Shown: positions 36,371 to 47,659 of the stretch, one piece after another
Numbering within the stretch: the first letter of the stretch is position 1
Layout of the letters: every line of letters begins with the position of its first letter
NCBI GenBank assembly: GCA_029379385.1
Contig: CM055618.1
Location: forward strand, 258,134-322,133
Length of the DNA: 64,000 nucleotides
Reading direction: 5' to 3'
From: Quillaja saponaria
Lineage: Eukaryota > Streptophyta > Magnoliopsida > Fabales > Quillajaceae
Notes under the pieces: model-generated
Seen by the model: the letters and a program-made list of their open reading frames with translations, nothing else
Databases searched by the model: none
Told to the model about the DNA's origin: nothing
Translations under genes and position numbers: made by a program

Positions 36371-37337
36371 TCATGAATGAAACAAGAGAACTTTTTGCCC
36401 AATTTGAAATTCTTTTCTTGAAATCATTTTGTCATGCATTGCCTTAGTCTTTTCCTTGTAAATCCTTGCATTATCGTAAACATCATTCCTTATCTCCTCC
36501 AACTCTTGCAATTGCAACTTCCTATGATGTCCAACAACGTCTAAGTTCATATTGCATTGCTTAGTGGCCCAAAAAGCACGATGCTCAAGTTCTACTGGTA
36601 GATGACATGGTTTCCCATAAATCAACCTATATGGAGACATTCCAATAGGTGATTTATATGCAGTCCTATAATCCCATAGAGCATCATTCAACCTTAAGCT
36701 CTAATCTTTTCTATTAGGTTGCATTGTCTTTTCGAGGATGAATTTGATCTCTCGATTAGAAATTTCAGCTTGGCTACTTGTTTGAGGATGGTAAGCTGTG
36801 AAGGTGCGTTTAATAACATTGTATTTTTAAAGCAAACCTTCGATGGCTCAATTACAAAAATGTTTTCCACAATCACTAATGATTGCCTTTGTATTCCAAA
36901 TCTGTCAAAGATGTGAGTTTTAACAAAATGCACAACAACCTTAGCATCATCAGTGTATGTAGCCTTAGCTTCAACCCATTCAGACACATAATCAATAGCA
37001 AGTAAGATGTAAATATTTCCAAAAGAAAAGGGAAAAGGACCCATGAAGTCAATACCCCAAACATCAAAGATTTCACAAACAAGAATAAAAGTTAAAGGCA
37101 TTTGATCACAATGAGTTATATTACCTGTTCTTTGGCATCGTTCACATGATTTACAAAAAATATATACATTTTTAAACAAGGTAGGCCAATAAAAACAACA
37201 TGTAAGTACCTTATGAGCTGTTTTTTTACACCAAAATGCCCTCCACAAACATAAGAATGGCAAAAGGAAATGATAGAGTTATACTCACATTGGAGTACAC
37301 GCCTCCTTATGACTTGGCCAGCACAAAACTTCCACAA
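36371..37337 (-). pseudogene. Integrase of the Athila-like element, broken
   Basis: Integrase inserts the cDNA into the genome. On the minus strand the zinc-binding part appears at about 37270-37125 (CHSYVCGGHFG, then C-x2-C in CKSCERCQRTG). The core begins with IFDVWGIDFMGPFPF at about 37080-37030 and IDYVSEWVEAKAT. The core then degenerates near 36890-36780 (a stretch ending VIVENIF where the family has a conserved D-x-G-x-HF region). The C-terminal part at 36691-36371 is clean: [31 protein letters not shown], and [11 protein letters not shown] stop near 36694 and frameshifts around 37240 and 36880 split it. Confidence 0.9.
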
Positions 37338-37740
37338 ATATGCATCATCCCAAACATAATATTTAGCATCAGCTTTAAACTTATCTTTTTGAGATTTGGA
37401 ACAACCTTAAGGAAATTCTTTGGTAACTAAAAAGTTAACCAATCAATATACCATGGCTGAATGTCATACATAGCATACAACTTCTTATCGGGAAAAGAAT
37501 CTCTTACAGATTCTATCTCCGCTTACTTGTTTGATAATTTACTTAAGTGATTAGCTACATAATTTTCAACTCCTTTCTTGTCCTTAATTTCAAGATCAAA
37601 TTCTTGCAAAAGCAATATCCATCTTATCAATTTAGGCTTTAATTTTTTTTTTGTGCAAAAGATACATAAGAGCTGCATGATCAGAAAACACAATCACTTT
37701 AGTTCCAATCAAGTATGATCTAAACTTTCAAGAGCAAAAA
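37338..37740 (-). pseudogene. RNase H and linker of the Athila-like element, broken
   Basis: On the minus strand 37740-37630 reads [20 protein letters not shown] and a YLLHKK segment, the RNase H tail. After a run of T/A and several stops, ADAKYYVWDDAYLWK is seen at about 37370-37327, the block just before the integrase zinc finger. Confidence 0.8.
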
Positions 37741-38841
37741 CTACAGCAAAGAGTTCTCTTTCTGTTGTATGATAGTTGCATTAAGCTTCATCAAGTGTAC
37801 GTGATGCATAAGAGATGACATACAAATTTCGCCAACTCTTTGGCTAAGTATGGTTTCAACAACGTAATTACTAGCATCACACATGATCTCAAAATGTAAA
37901 TCCCAATTTGGAGGTTGAACAATGGAGGTTGAAGTTAATCTCCTCTTAAGCTCATCTAATGCTTGTTTGCAAGCATCATTAAACACAAAATCCACATCTT
38001 TAGCCAGTAACTTGCATTGGGGCAATGCAATTTTAGAGAAATCTTTAATAAATCTTCGATAGAAACCTACATGTCCAAGAAAAAAATGAACTTCCCACAC
38101 ATAAGTGGTATAAGGTAAGGATAAAACAATATCTATCTTAGCTTTATCAACTTCTAAACCACGAGAAGAAACTACATGCCCTAAAGTAATCCCTTGTTCA
38201 ACCATAAAGTGACACTTATCATAATTCAAAACAAGCTTAGTTTCCATGCATCTTATCAAAATAAGAGAAAGATTTTCCAAACATGCATCAAAAGAATCAC
38301 CATAAACAGTAAAATCATCCATTAAAACTTCAATGATTCTTTCTACATAATCTGAAAATATACTCATTTCGGTCTTGACTACCTCCATCATAGGTGGGTT
38401 AAGACACCTTTGCATCTCTCTTGTTGGCTTCAAATTTTCTTTCAAAAGTATGTGATGCATACACATGGAAGGACTAATTCCCTTGATGTCAACCAACGTC
38501 AATCCAATAGCAGTTTTATGGTCACAAAGCATGCACACAAGCCTTTCCTCTTGCACATCTGTAAAGTTCTTTGCAATGACCATAGGTAATGTATTATTTT
38601 CACCCAAAAACACATACTTTAAATGATTAGACAAAGGTTTTAATTCAAGCTCGGGTGCATGCAAAACAGAGGGCACAAGTTTCTTGTGAGAAATAAGTAA
38701 ATCATGCAAAACCTCACCATACTTGTATGGCACAACTTGCAAAGCTTGCAAGGCCATGACCGCATTAACCAAAGCATCATCTATGGTAACCTCTCCTTTT
38801 GTGCAAGTGGAATCAAAACTTTGGCTTATAGCCACATTCAA
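37741..38841 (-). pseudogene. Reverse transcriptase of the Athila-like element with internal deletion
   Basis: A 366-codon open frame on the minus strand. Residues about 1-130 are the region before RT (HAPELELKPLSNHLKYVFLG, GISPSMCMHHILL). About residues 143-158 read LNPPMMEVVKTEM and then continue directly with SIFSDYVERIIEV. In related elements these segments lie over 100 residues apart, so the fingers and the first catalytic aspartate block are deleted in frame (junction near 38368). The second catalytic box is kept as MDDFTVYG at about residues 173-180. Then come YDKCHFMVEQGITLGHVVSS, GFYRRFIKDFSKIA and the RNase H start PFEIMCDASN-like. The frame remains open, but this RT cannot be active. 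Confidence 0.9.
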
Positions 38842-38930
38842 TTTATCACTACCACTTAAGTCAAAAACTTATTGCACATTAATGTCAATAACATCCAAAC
38901 ACATAACAAATTATTTATCATCTTGAAATT

Positions 38931-39436
38931 TCATGGCATCAAGGATATTGAATTGAACAACATTACCATCAAATTCCATAGACAATGTACAAAAAAAAAA
39001 AAAACATCAATCTTAGTTCTAGCAGTTTTAAGAAATGGTATTCCTAATAAAAGTGGAGTAGATATGTGTGAGTGATCATCCTCCATGTCAAGAATATAAA
39101 AATCAGCAGGAAAAATCAAACCATGATTTGAAACTAAGGCATCTTCAAGCACACGTAAAGGATAAACAAATGTAAAATTAGCAAGTTGGATAATAACACC
39201 TATTTCTTTTAAAAGGCCAAGACAAAAAAAGTCATATAAATATTTTGGCATTACACTATTGAAGCTCCTAAGTCACACATGGCCTTTTCAAAGCAAGTAT
39301 TACCAATCTTACAAGAAATAGAAAACGAACCAGGATTTTTTTCCTTAAATGAGAGTTTCTTTTGAATGATAGTAGATACATTCTCTCCCATACTTACTGT
39401 TTCATTACCGTTAAGTTTTCTTTTGCTAGTGCACAA
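38931..39436 (-). pseudogene. Aspartic protease region of the Athila-like element
   Basis: On the minus strand 39436-39251 ends with CDLGASIV, the Athila-type active-site motif (D-L-G-A in place of D-T/S-G-A), after NPGSFSISCKIGN. After a break at about 39251 the next piece has LGLLKEIGVIIQLANFTFVY, VLEDALV, FPADFYILDMED and LLLGIPFLKTARTKIDV, the flap and second half of the retropepsin fold. An A-run at 38990-39004 causes a low-complexity F stretch and a probable frame change. The enzyme would cut the gag-pol polyprotein. Confidence 0.85.
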
Positions 39437-39669
39437 CTCCTTGAGAAACTTTGCATATCAAGGGATTTGCTTGATTACATCCAAGAGAGAATATTGATTT
39501 CAACCTTTCTAAACATCTATAAGATCTCCTTCTCCTTATCTTCTTTCTTAGATCTATAAGAACTCAAAGGAAAAGGTAGAATAAGCTTAAAATTTGAATT
39601 CATAGGTTAAGAATTTACCTTGGGAACACCCAAATTAGGCTCGGCATTCAATTGATTAGGAGCAGAAGT

Positions 39670-41285
39670 TTATGCCAACTTTGAAGAAGTTTTGGCTTTA
39701 ACTTCAATCTCTTCATCCAATGCATTATTTCTTGGTTTATTTTCTCCAAGCTCTTTTCCATTCCTTAACTTGATTGCACAAGCACTTTCTCGACTAGTTA
39801 TAGCTAGAGAAGGCAGCTTACTAGACCCATGTGTTTCCAATTTACCCACACTAGTAGCAACTTGTCCTACTTGCTTCTCCAAGTTTTGGATACTTGACCT
39901 TGTTTATTGTAGGAATTGCATCATGCTTTGTTGGAAGACCAATGTATTGAATGCCATTGTTTTCATCATATCTTCCATAGACGAACCAGAATTGGATGAA
40001 TTCATTAGTTGTAGGGGTTGTTTAGATTGATATTGTGCTTGTGCTTGAAATCCGAGAGGGTTAATGTTTTGGCCTCCATTTGGTGGTGGTTGTGGTAGAT
40101 TCCCATAACACAAGTTAGAGTGATCTCTCCAGTCAAGATTGTACATGTTAGAATATAAATCATACTTATGTTATGGTTGTCTAGGAAAAATGCCACCAAT
40201 GGCATTATCATGTTCTACATTATCATCTCGCATTGTAGGACACATATCAGTTGGATGCCATTGGTTAGAGCAAATGCCACATGCTTTCACTTGCTACACA
40301 TTTCCAGCAGCCAAAGAACACACAAGAGAAGTAAGATTGCTAACTTGTTGTTCAAGTTTAGAGATACTTACTTCATTTAATTTTTAGAAGGTACATCCAT
40401 ATGAGTTCCAAATTGTTACAAATTGGTAGCCATGTTGGATATTAATTGCTTTGCAGCCTCAGGTGTTTTGTCAACTAATGTCCCTCTACTTGCGGCATCA
40501 ATTATGTTCTTTTCTTGTGGCATCAAACCCTCGTAGAAGTATTAGATAAGCAGTTGATCAGAGATTTGGTGTGGGGGAAACTAGCACACAACTTCTTAAA
40601 TCTTTCCCAATACTCATATAAGGTTTCACCATTGTATTACCTTATTCTACATATTTTCTTTCTTATATTTACAACACGTGATGCAAGAAAATACTTCTCC
40701 AAGAAAAGCAACTTCATCTTATTCCACGTAGTGATCGAGCCAAAAGAATGTAATATAGCCACTCCTTAGCTGCATCACCCAAGGAGAATGGGAATGCTCA
40801 AGGTTTGATATGCTCCTTAGTCACACCATTGGGTTTCATGCTCGAGCACACTACATGGAATTCCTTGAGATGTTTATGTGGATCTTCACCTGAAAGACCA
40901 CGAAAAGTAGGAAGTAAGTGAATAAGACCAAATTTAAGCTCAAAAGGGACATCAATATTAGGAAAATTAATGTAAAGAGGTTGATGGTCAAGATCAGGAA
41001 TGGCGAGCTCCTTAAGGGTGCGAGGTTGTCGAATGGCCATGTTTCAACTTGTTCATGTATTGGTGCAATTTCTTCCTCTAATTCGAAAGCCAAAGGATGT
41101 GCTCTTTGGGATGCAAACTCTACGTGTGTGACTGATTTGATGTAATCTCTCACTACACGTATTCTAGGATTGACCTCTTCAATTGGGCTTTATGGTAGAG
41201 CTTGATTGATTGCCTTAGCTTGCTCTTTGTAGAATTTTTTAAGTTGCTCTAAGGTGGGTTGTTTGTCTTCTTCGAAATAAGACAT
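39670..41285 (-). pseudogene. Gag of the Athila-like element, broken
   Basis: The minus-strand start at 41285 reads MSYFEEDKQPTLEQLKKFYK and meets a stop after about 31 codons. Gag domains continue in other frames: PLYINFPNIDVPFELKFGLI and LSGEDPHKHLKEFHVVC at about 41000-40850, then a region near 40790-40540 with AAKEWLYYI-like and KEKYF-like residues. A CCHC knuckle, CGICSNQWHPTDMC, follows at about 40290-40247. After it come QPLQLMNSSNSGSSMEDMMK (about 40035-39976) and ACAIKLRNGKELGENK near 39780-39730. Multiple frame changes make it nonfunctional. Confidence 0.85.
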
Positions 41286-41349
41286 ATAACCTACACAAAT
41301 GATATAAACTAAACAAAAACACAAGCTTGAATCAAATTAAAAATATTAG

Positions 41350-41369
41350 TTTCCCAGTTAGTGGCGCCA
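41350..41369 (-). promoter_or_regulatory. Primer binding site of the Athila-like element
   Basis: Minus-strand TGGCGCCACTAACTGGGAAA lies five bases inside the 5' LTR end (TTATCA at 41380-41375). It resembles the tRNA-Asp 3' end (TGGCGCCGTTGCC...) used by Athila/Tat elements, with some changes after the first seven bases. Confidence 0.85.
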
Positions 41370-41374
41370 AAATT

Positions 41375-42961
41375 TGATAAGTCGTCGATGTTCACCAAAC
41401 TAAAACCTAACTAACTACATTTGTAGTAGAGTAAGTAGGGTATCAATCCCATAGAGAAACAATTAAGTTAATTGAACCAAAGCAGAAAATCACAAGAAGT
41501 TCAAATATAGATCCTAAGCTGAATACTATAATGAGCAATAAAAGTAAATCAAACTAATGCAAAAAAATATAAAACAAAACATATGTATAAAAATAAATAG
41601 AGTTCTAAAATAGGTTGTGATGATAATATTCTATAAATATGCAATCAAACTAATGTGCACTCAAAATAGCAAAGTAAATAAATGGGGTGTTGATCATTGA
41701 TCTAAATTAAATTAAAATAGCTAAGCAAGCAAAAAAAACAAGAGAATTAAATTCTAAATGTAAAAAATAATTTTTGGTAGAAACTTACTAAATTAAGCAA
41801 ATAACCAAAGACTTGTAAGACTCAATTACAAAGAAGTTTTCACCAAGATTCATGAGCTATTAATCATTAAAAACAAAACAAATACCAATATGAATATACA
41901 CATATGCATGTAAATTAACCATGGAAACAAGTCTTTCCTACCTATTCTTACCTTTTTGTTAATTAGGTCAAGTGCAATAACTAACACTAATCACATAATA
42001 ACCCTCATCAAGCTTTATGAATTTAATTACGTGAAAGCACTATGAACTATATAGTTGAAATTGATTCTAAACAATTAACACACAAGTGGCATTAACTTAA
42101 TCTATATCAGATTTTCCAAGCAACACTCAAATAAACTTAGATTTAATTCAAATGCTACTTTTACTACTCATGTTAATTAACCATGCAATAACATTAATCA
42201 ATTAACTAGCATCAAGTTACATGTATCAATCTATCATGTATACATCATAACAAACTAAAACATATAATCATTAAGCAATTAACTAAGAAAAACATGAATA
42301 CTTGTATTTGTGTATAACATCAGATTTCCTCTTAAAAATAAATTCTCATAGTAGCTTCATAAGTCAAGGTTGCTTACCTCTTGCAATTGAACAAAAACTT
42401 AAGCTAGCATCATCATGAATTAGAAAGAAAAAAATTTGTTCATTGTTGAAATTTTGAGAGAGAAGAAGAAATGTTCATCTAAAGATACTTCTCAATCAGA
42501 CCTATACCTCCCCTATTTATAGAGTATAGGGGTGGCAAAGACTCCTAAACAAGAAGGAGTCTTTTCCTACTTAATATCTGATTCCTTAATCAAATTTGCA
42601 TTTCCTATTTTATCCAAAATTTTAATATTCTAATATGATCGTGTGATCTTCTTTTAATCATAATCCTAATAAAATTCCTTGCCAAAGTTGGATTCCTCAT
42701 GTAGAAATCCTTTATTGCCACCAGGATTCCTAGTCGAATTAGGATTTGCACTTCATCAACTCAGATTTATCTCAATATGCTCATTCTAGTCCTTAGCTCT
42801 ATTACATGCTCAAATGTTCCATTTAGCTCCATTTTACTCTTTATATCTACAGAGTATAGTTTTACACAAAACAAGATAAGTAAACTAAAGTAAGAAATAA
42901 AATATGCACAAAAGACTAAGAATATGGTATTAAAAAGATAGAATAGTATGAGTGTATCATG
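41375..42961 (-). repeat. 5' LTR of the Athila-like element
   Basis: On the minus strand it starts TGATACACTCATA at 42961 and ends GACTTATCA at 41375, so it has TG...CA ends with a TGATA/TATCA inverted repeat. Length is about 1587 bp. Bases 41510-42961 are repeated at 33074-34523. A TATA-like TATTTATAGAGTATAGG region near 42515-42530 is shared by both LTRs on the plus strand sequence. Confidence 0.93.
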
Positions 42962-43354
42962 TTTTGAAACTAAAAATAATAGGTACTCTCCCTAATTAGA
43001 GATAAATATTATGGTACTCTCATGTTTTTAAAACATATGTAAGTATAAACTTTTGTTTTGATTCAATTTTGTTTAAATTTTGCAACATGCACTAAGTGAT
43101 CCTTTGAGATACTTTTGAATTGTATTTCAATTAAGAATGATAAATTAGAGTAATTAAATTTCCCCAGCTTGAGAAAATCTTATAGGTTTATATATGTAGT
43201 TGCCACCAAAGTGGTCTATTTGTATAGATTTGTAAAATTTTTAAAAGCTATAGTGCAGGATGTTTCTTAAATTATTGTATATAATTTCCTATCCAAATGG
43301 GGTTATTATATACTTTAATTTTGGAAAATACATGAAACATATGGTTTTAGGTAT
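42962..43354. other. Noncoding DNA, possible copia copy 2 LTR remnant
   Basis: AT-rich DNA between the Athila-like 5' LTR and the 205-bp repeats of the second copia copy. Its position suggests the 5' LTR of that copia, but it shows no clear match to the LTR start at 11695-12125. Confidence 0.35.
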
Positions 43355-43366
43355 ACCGGCTTAGAA

Positions 43367-43775
43367 GGTTTATCTACCTAAAGAGGATAGACTTTTCAAA
43401 AGCTAGGATGTTCTAATTTTGGTTTTATGGATTGATTATGAGATCCTAATAGCATGTTTCATTCTCTGCCCAAAATAGAATTTGTAATGATGCACTTTGG
43501 ATTCATGTAAAATAAATTCTTATTAATGATCATTTAGTACCCATTTTGATTGACATATTGCATTCCTAGCTTAGAAGGTTTATCTACCCAAAAGGGATGG
43601 ACCTTTTGAAACCTGGGATGCTTTCATGTTTCAGTTTTATGGGTTGAACGTGATATCCTAATGGCATGTTGCATTCTCTGTCAAAAGGAGAGTTTGTAAT
43701 GATGTGCTTTGGAATCATGAAGAATAACTTTTTATTTTTGTTATTAATTACCCTGATTCTTTGGCATGTTGCATT
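43367..43775 (+). repeat. Tandem repeats of about 209 bp, two units, 5' part of copia copy 2
   Basis: Units begin AAGGTTTATCTACC at 43367 and 43576 and match the three-unit array at 5391-6075. Copy number thus differs between the two copia copies. Confidence 0.85.
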
Positions 43776-43849
43776 CTTTTATTTTGAATAATCACATTTG
43801 TTGTTAGCAACTATACTGCTTACATTAGATTATTAAATGAGTCACATTT

Positions 43850-44300
43850 TAATCAATGGAAGCAAGACATTGAGCTTGTCCTAAAAATTATGGACATAAT
43901 TAACCATGTAGGTTATAATTGTGTTGCTTTTCATGTTGTTAGCGTTGATACTTAGAAATAAGTTTTTGGAAAATAGGAGAAATCTAATAGGTTAAGCCTT
44001 ATCCTCTTTAAAATGTCTATCTCTTCACTTCTTAAGAGTGGTTTGTCCAAAACTGAGGGTGACTTTTAAGTTTCTCTGTTCAAAAGTAGTTTTAGCAAGT
44101 ATCTTTAGGGTAAGTTAAAACATACTTATTATAAGAAATCTTAAAATGATAAAAGGTATAGTAACGATCAAAAATCTAATGTGGATGGTTCTAAGTTTTT
44201 CATGAAAATAGACCTAATGTGTTTCTAGTGAAGTACAAGAGGTCATGTGAAGGCATATTGCCTTAAATTCATATCTTAGTTATAAAACCAAGAAATGTGT
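43850..44300 (+). pseudogene. copia gag remnant (copy 2)
   Basis: The N-terminal part reads NQWKQDIELVLKIMDIINHV near 43853-43912, a copia gag WK-x-DIEL pattern. The knuckle near 44219-44265 reads CF, TAG, then a TGA where the second cysteine should be, followed by GHVKAYC. The TAG is at the same codon as in copy 1; the TGA is private to this copy. Confidence 0.7.
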
Positions 44301-44929
44301 TTAGAGGTGACACCTTGAGTCTGGAATGATGTCAAAGTAAATTCATTAGAGTCGTCTTTTCATGACTCGAAAGTGATTTTAAACATGTAAGTGAAATTTG
44401 ATTTTAATTTCCTCGTTGGATAAAATGGTCATTTTATTTTTTAAGTTGGGTAATTTTAAAGTTAAAATACTTTGAATTCTAAAATTTTTGATGGATGTGT
44501 TTAACTCTCCAAATGTAATACTCCTTATTTCATACTAAGAAAATTTGTTTCCAAAATATTTCTAATTAAAGAAAAACCTAAATGTTTTAGCATAAACATC
44601 TAAGTCAAATTTACAGGAAATAGTTGAAAATCTCATAAATGATGTTATTCCCCTTACATGTTTTTGAAAACTTAAGGTTTTAGGTTAAGTGCGTTGACAG
44701 TAAATTGACCAAAACAGTGAAAAATAGGTAAACTAATAGTTCAAGTCTCTTAGAGATTTTTAACACTGACTTCAATGAATTTTATTCCACCAATTGGCAT
44801 TAAAATAAATTATTTTATGACTTTCATTGATGACTTTTCTCGTTTTGGTTCTGATTATCTTGAAAATTTTTAAATTGATGTTGAAATACAATTAGGCAAA
44901 ATTATTAAAACCTTAAGATCTGACTATAG

Positions 44930-46605
44930 GGGTAGTATTATGGCAAACATGATGTTGATAGGCATGGTATTGTTTTCTAGGTACTTACTAAAGTGTGAGT
45001 TTTTAACCCATTATATTATACTTGGTAGCCCTGAACAAAGTGCTGTAGACGAAAGGCTTACTCGTACCTTTAAGGGCATGATTAGAAGTATGATGAATAT
45101 GTCAAACTTCCTTGAATACTTTTAAGGTGAAGTCCCTAAACTAGCTTGTACATCCTTAATCAGGTTACTAGTAAATCAGGGTTTAAAACACCTTTTTGAG
45201 TTATGGACTAGGAGAAAATCTAGCGTGAACTTTTTTCATGTCTAAGGTTGTCAAACTGAAATAAGTTTATACAACCCAAAATGAGAATAAAATCGACCCT
45301 ATTTCTACTCACTATTACTTTATTAGTTATCCAAATCACTATAAGAGATAAAAGTTCTATATATGTATGGAACCAAGATAGTAGTATCTTACACTACTAA
45401 ATTCTTAGAATTTGATTTGTTAAGTTGAAAAGGTTTTCAATTACTAGTAAAGAAAGAAAAATAAATTTGTCAACTTCACTTATATATCTTGTCCATAAGA
45501 TATATAATAAATAATAATGTATGGGAGTTGGTTGAACTTCCATAGTGTTCTACACTCAATAAGAAGCAAGTGAGTTTATAATACTAACACTAAGAATCTT
45601 TCAAAAGGGAAGATTTAGGGTTTTTACTTAAAAAGAATGTGTGCCTTTAGTGAGACTTTCTCTTATATATCAACTAAAATAATAATATAATAAATAAATA
45701 AAATTCTTTTGGGTGATCATGGTCTTAGTGACTCATTTATCAACATTGAGTTGTTTTAGATGGATGTGAAAATATATTTCTTGAATAGAAACCTTATAAA
45801 ACATGTTTACATGGTGAAGGTTTCAAGTAGAATAGAGGTAATAATATTATTTGCAGGTTTAACAAATTAATCAAATAGTATCCTACAAGCATATAGATAG
45901 TAGTTATTGAAATTTTGATGAGGTAGTCATCTTTTTTAGTTATGTTAAGAATAATGTTGATAAATGAATATTCCTTAAGGTCAGTGGGAACTAGTTTATC
46001 ATATTGATTTAGTGACACGGATTTAATGAATATACCTTAAAGTCAGTGGAAGCAAGTTTATCATATCTTGATAATAGTTAATGATATCTTGCTTATTATT
46101 AATAGTGACATTGACTTATTTTGTGAGACAAAATTGATGTCATTTAAGGCCTTTGGCATGAAGGATTTTGGGGAAACATTTTTTGTTCTTGGTGTTGAGA
46201 TACACCGAGATAGGTTTCACCCTTGTTGGGTCTTCCCTAGTAAACCTATATTGATATAGTGTTGTATAGGTTCAATGTGAATAAATGCAAGATTGGGAAT
46301 GTGCCTATTGTCAAGAGTGACAACTTCAGTTTAAATTAGTGTCTCATTAATAAGTTTCAAGGAAAGTCCATGAGAAATATGTTTTATGTTAGTGCAGTTG
46401 GAAACTTGTATGCTTTAGTTTGTACTAGCTTTGACATTGCTTTTGCAGTGGAAGTTTTTCACACAGTCAAACCCAGAATTAGAACATAAGTTACGAAGTA
46501 TTTACAGAGAACCAAAGTTTTTATATTAATGCATAGATGATTAATCACCTTAAATTAACTGGTTACTCTGATTCTGACTTTGTTAGCTACAAAGATGATC
46601 TTAAA
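44930..46605 (+). pseudogene. copia integrase, RT and start of RNase H (copy 2), broken
   Basis: Integrase is marked by SPEQSAVDERLTRTFKGMI near 45028-45085 and MMNMSNFLEYF. RT is marked by MDVKIYFLNRNL near 45760-45797 and, near 46068-46250, by MIIVNDILLIINSDIDLF, MKDFGETFFVLGVEIHRDR. The II-VNDILLI segment is where the YVDD catalytic box stands in active copia RT, here with VND. Near 46385-46450 is the AVGNLYAL/FAVEVF region, and near 46570-46600 YKDD, where the deletion begins. Confidence 0.8.
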
Positions 46606-46784
46606 GTAACTGATAAGCTAGGTCATTTCTTCTCTCTCAATATGCATATCTTGCTCTATTGAAAGTTGCCAGTAAATATAGAAAGTATGGAGAGAAAGAC
46701 CTAACTGTATAAGTAGTACTGAGGAGTGCTTATTTGAAATTTCACATATCGGTTGCTATGGCTTGCAAGTTTCTTGATCATATA

Positions 46785-46905
46785 ATCGAGCCCCAAAATC
46801 CTATTTGAGCTCGGCTCATAAAGTCAGACGAGCTTAGCTAATCTTGAGCTTTATCAAGCCAAGCTCAAGCTCGGCTTGTGAGCTAGCCCTAGGTCTAGAC
46901 ATCAT
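46785..46905. mobile_element. Fragment of hAT-type MITE
   Basis: Contains repeated GAGCTCGGCTC, GAGCTTAGCT, GCTCAAGCTCGGCT motifs and ends GAGCTAGCCCTAGG. The vocabulary is that of the MITE at 49659-50147, and the right end (reverse complement TAGGGCTAGC) resembles its terminal repeat. Only one end is visible. Confidence 0.5.
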
Positions 46906-46959
46906 AAGGTTTATAATATAACTTGGAGTAGCTGATAGCTGTCAAAAAGCTCCATTTCC

Positions 46960-47339
46960 AACCCAAATAGTGCTCAACCTAATAGCTCTCAGATACATGC
47001 AACACATGCACCTCCTTTTACTAACAAAGGAAAAGAGAAAAAAAAGGTTGAAGAGGACAACTGCATCTAGGATGAATAACACCTTTGATAGAATGATAGA
47101 TATGTTTTTATATGAAATATTTTTTCATATCCCACCTCCACCTGCTTTTGTGCCTCCAAATAATGTGTTTACCTTCTAAGTTCCAACAGTGTATGGATGT
47201 TATCTCCATTCTACCTAATATCAGAATGGGCAACGAATTTTGGCTCAAATGTGTTGATCTGTCTAGAAAATCAATAAATCGTGAGATATTCAAGGCCATG
47301 CCAACAAATGAAGTCAAACTACAATGGTTACAAAAATAG
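46960..47339 (+). pseudogene. Harbinger Myb/SANT-like accessory protein, C-terminal remnant
   Basis: The Harbinger accessory protein binds DNA and carries the transposase to the element ends. Two frames give a basic/proline piece (KEKRKKRLKRT, then PPPPAFVPP) and, from about 47185, a C-terminal segment MDVISILPNIRMGNEFWLKC followed by INREIFKAMPTNEVKLQWLQ. This last block is a recognisable ending of Myb/SANT-like Harbinger proteins (REIF/F-x-MP-x-x-x-R/K-x-x-WL). One frame change near 47180 and a missing N-terminal Myb region make it a remnant. Confidence 0.65.
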
Positions 47340-47659
47340 GTGTTTAAATCTAGCGATGGTTTATTAGTAACCTTTTCATATCTATTTTTGATGTTTAATA
47401 TTTTAATGAGGTTTTATATTGATGTTGAATAGTTTTTCTAGTTATATTTTGACTTGTTTATTAGTAAGCTTTTCATTGATATATGATTATATGTTTTCTA
47501 AGAATGCCTTTATCAAATGGTCATGATAATTATTCTAATGAATATAAAAATGACATTGGTGAACAAAATCAGTATGATACCCAAATGCAAGTATAATTAC
47601 AAAGACGATGTTAACACTATAAGTTGATACTGATGGCTATTTCAATTCCAAGACATCAC

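Larger units (their letters stand above)
33074..42961 (-). mobile_element. Athila-like Ty3/gypsy LTR retrotransposon, nearly complete but inactive
   Basis: On the minus strand the order is 5' LTR (42961-41375), PBS (41369-41350), gag, protease, RT, RNase H, integrase, a long untranslated region, polypurine tract (34539-34524) and 3' LTR (34523-33074). This gag-PR-RT-RH-INT order is gypsy. The TGGCGCCA primer site, the AAGTGTGGGGG tract, the protease motif DLGASI and the RT motif MDDFTVYG are typical of the Athila/Tat branch. By eye the two LTRs differ at roughly one base in twelve to fourteen. Inactivating changes: a stop early in gag, several frameshifts, a deletion through RT, and a 3' LTR missing its last 135 bp or so. 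No env-like frame is recognisable. Confidence 0.93.
43355..46680 (+). mobile_element. Ty1/copia retrotransposon, decayed and internally deleted (copy 2)
   Basis: Matches copy 1 in the same order: two 205-bp repeat units (43367 and 43576), gag at about 43855-44300, integrase at about 44930-45200, RT at about 45700-46250 and the start of the RNase H region at about 46550-46605. At about 46605-46615 it jumps to sequence equivalent to about 11925-12000 of copy 1, inside the 3' LTR. Everything between (most of RNase H, the 3' untranslated region and the LTR start) is missing. Stops are frequent. Confidence 0.85.
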
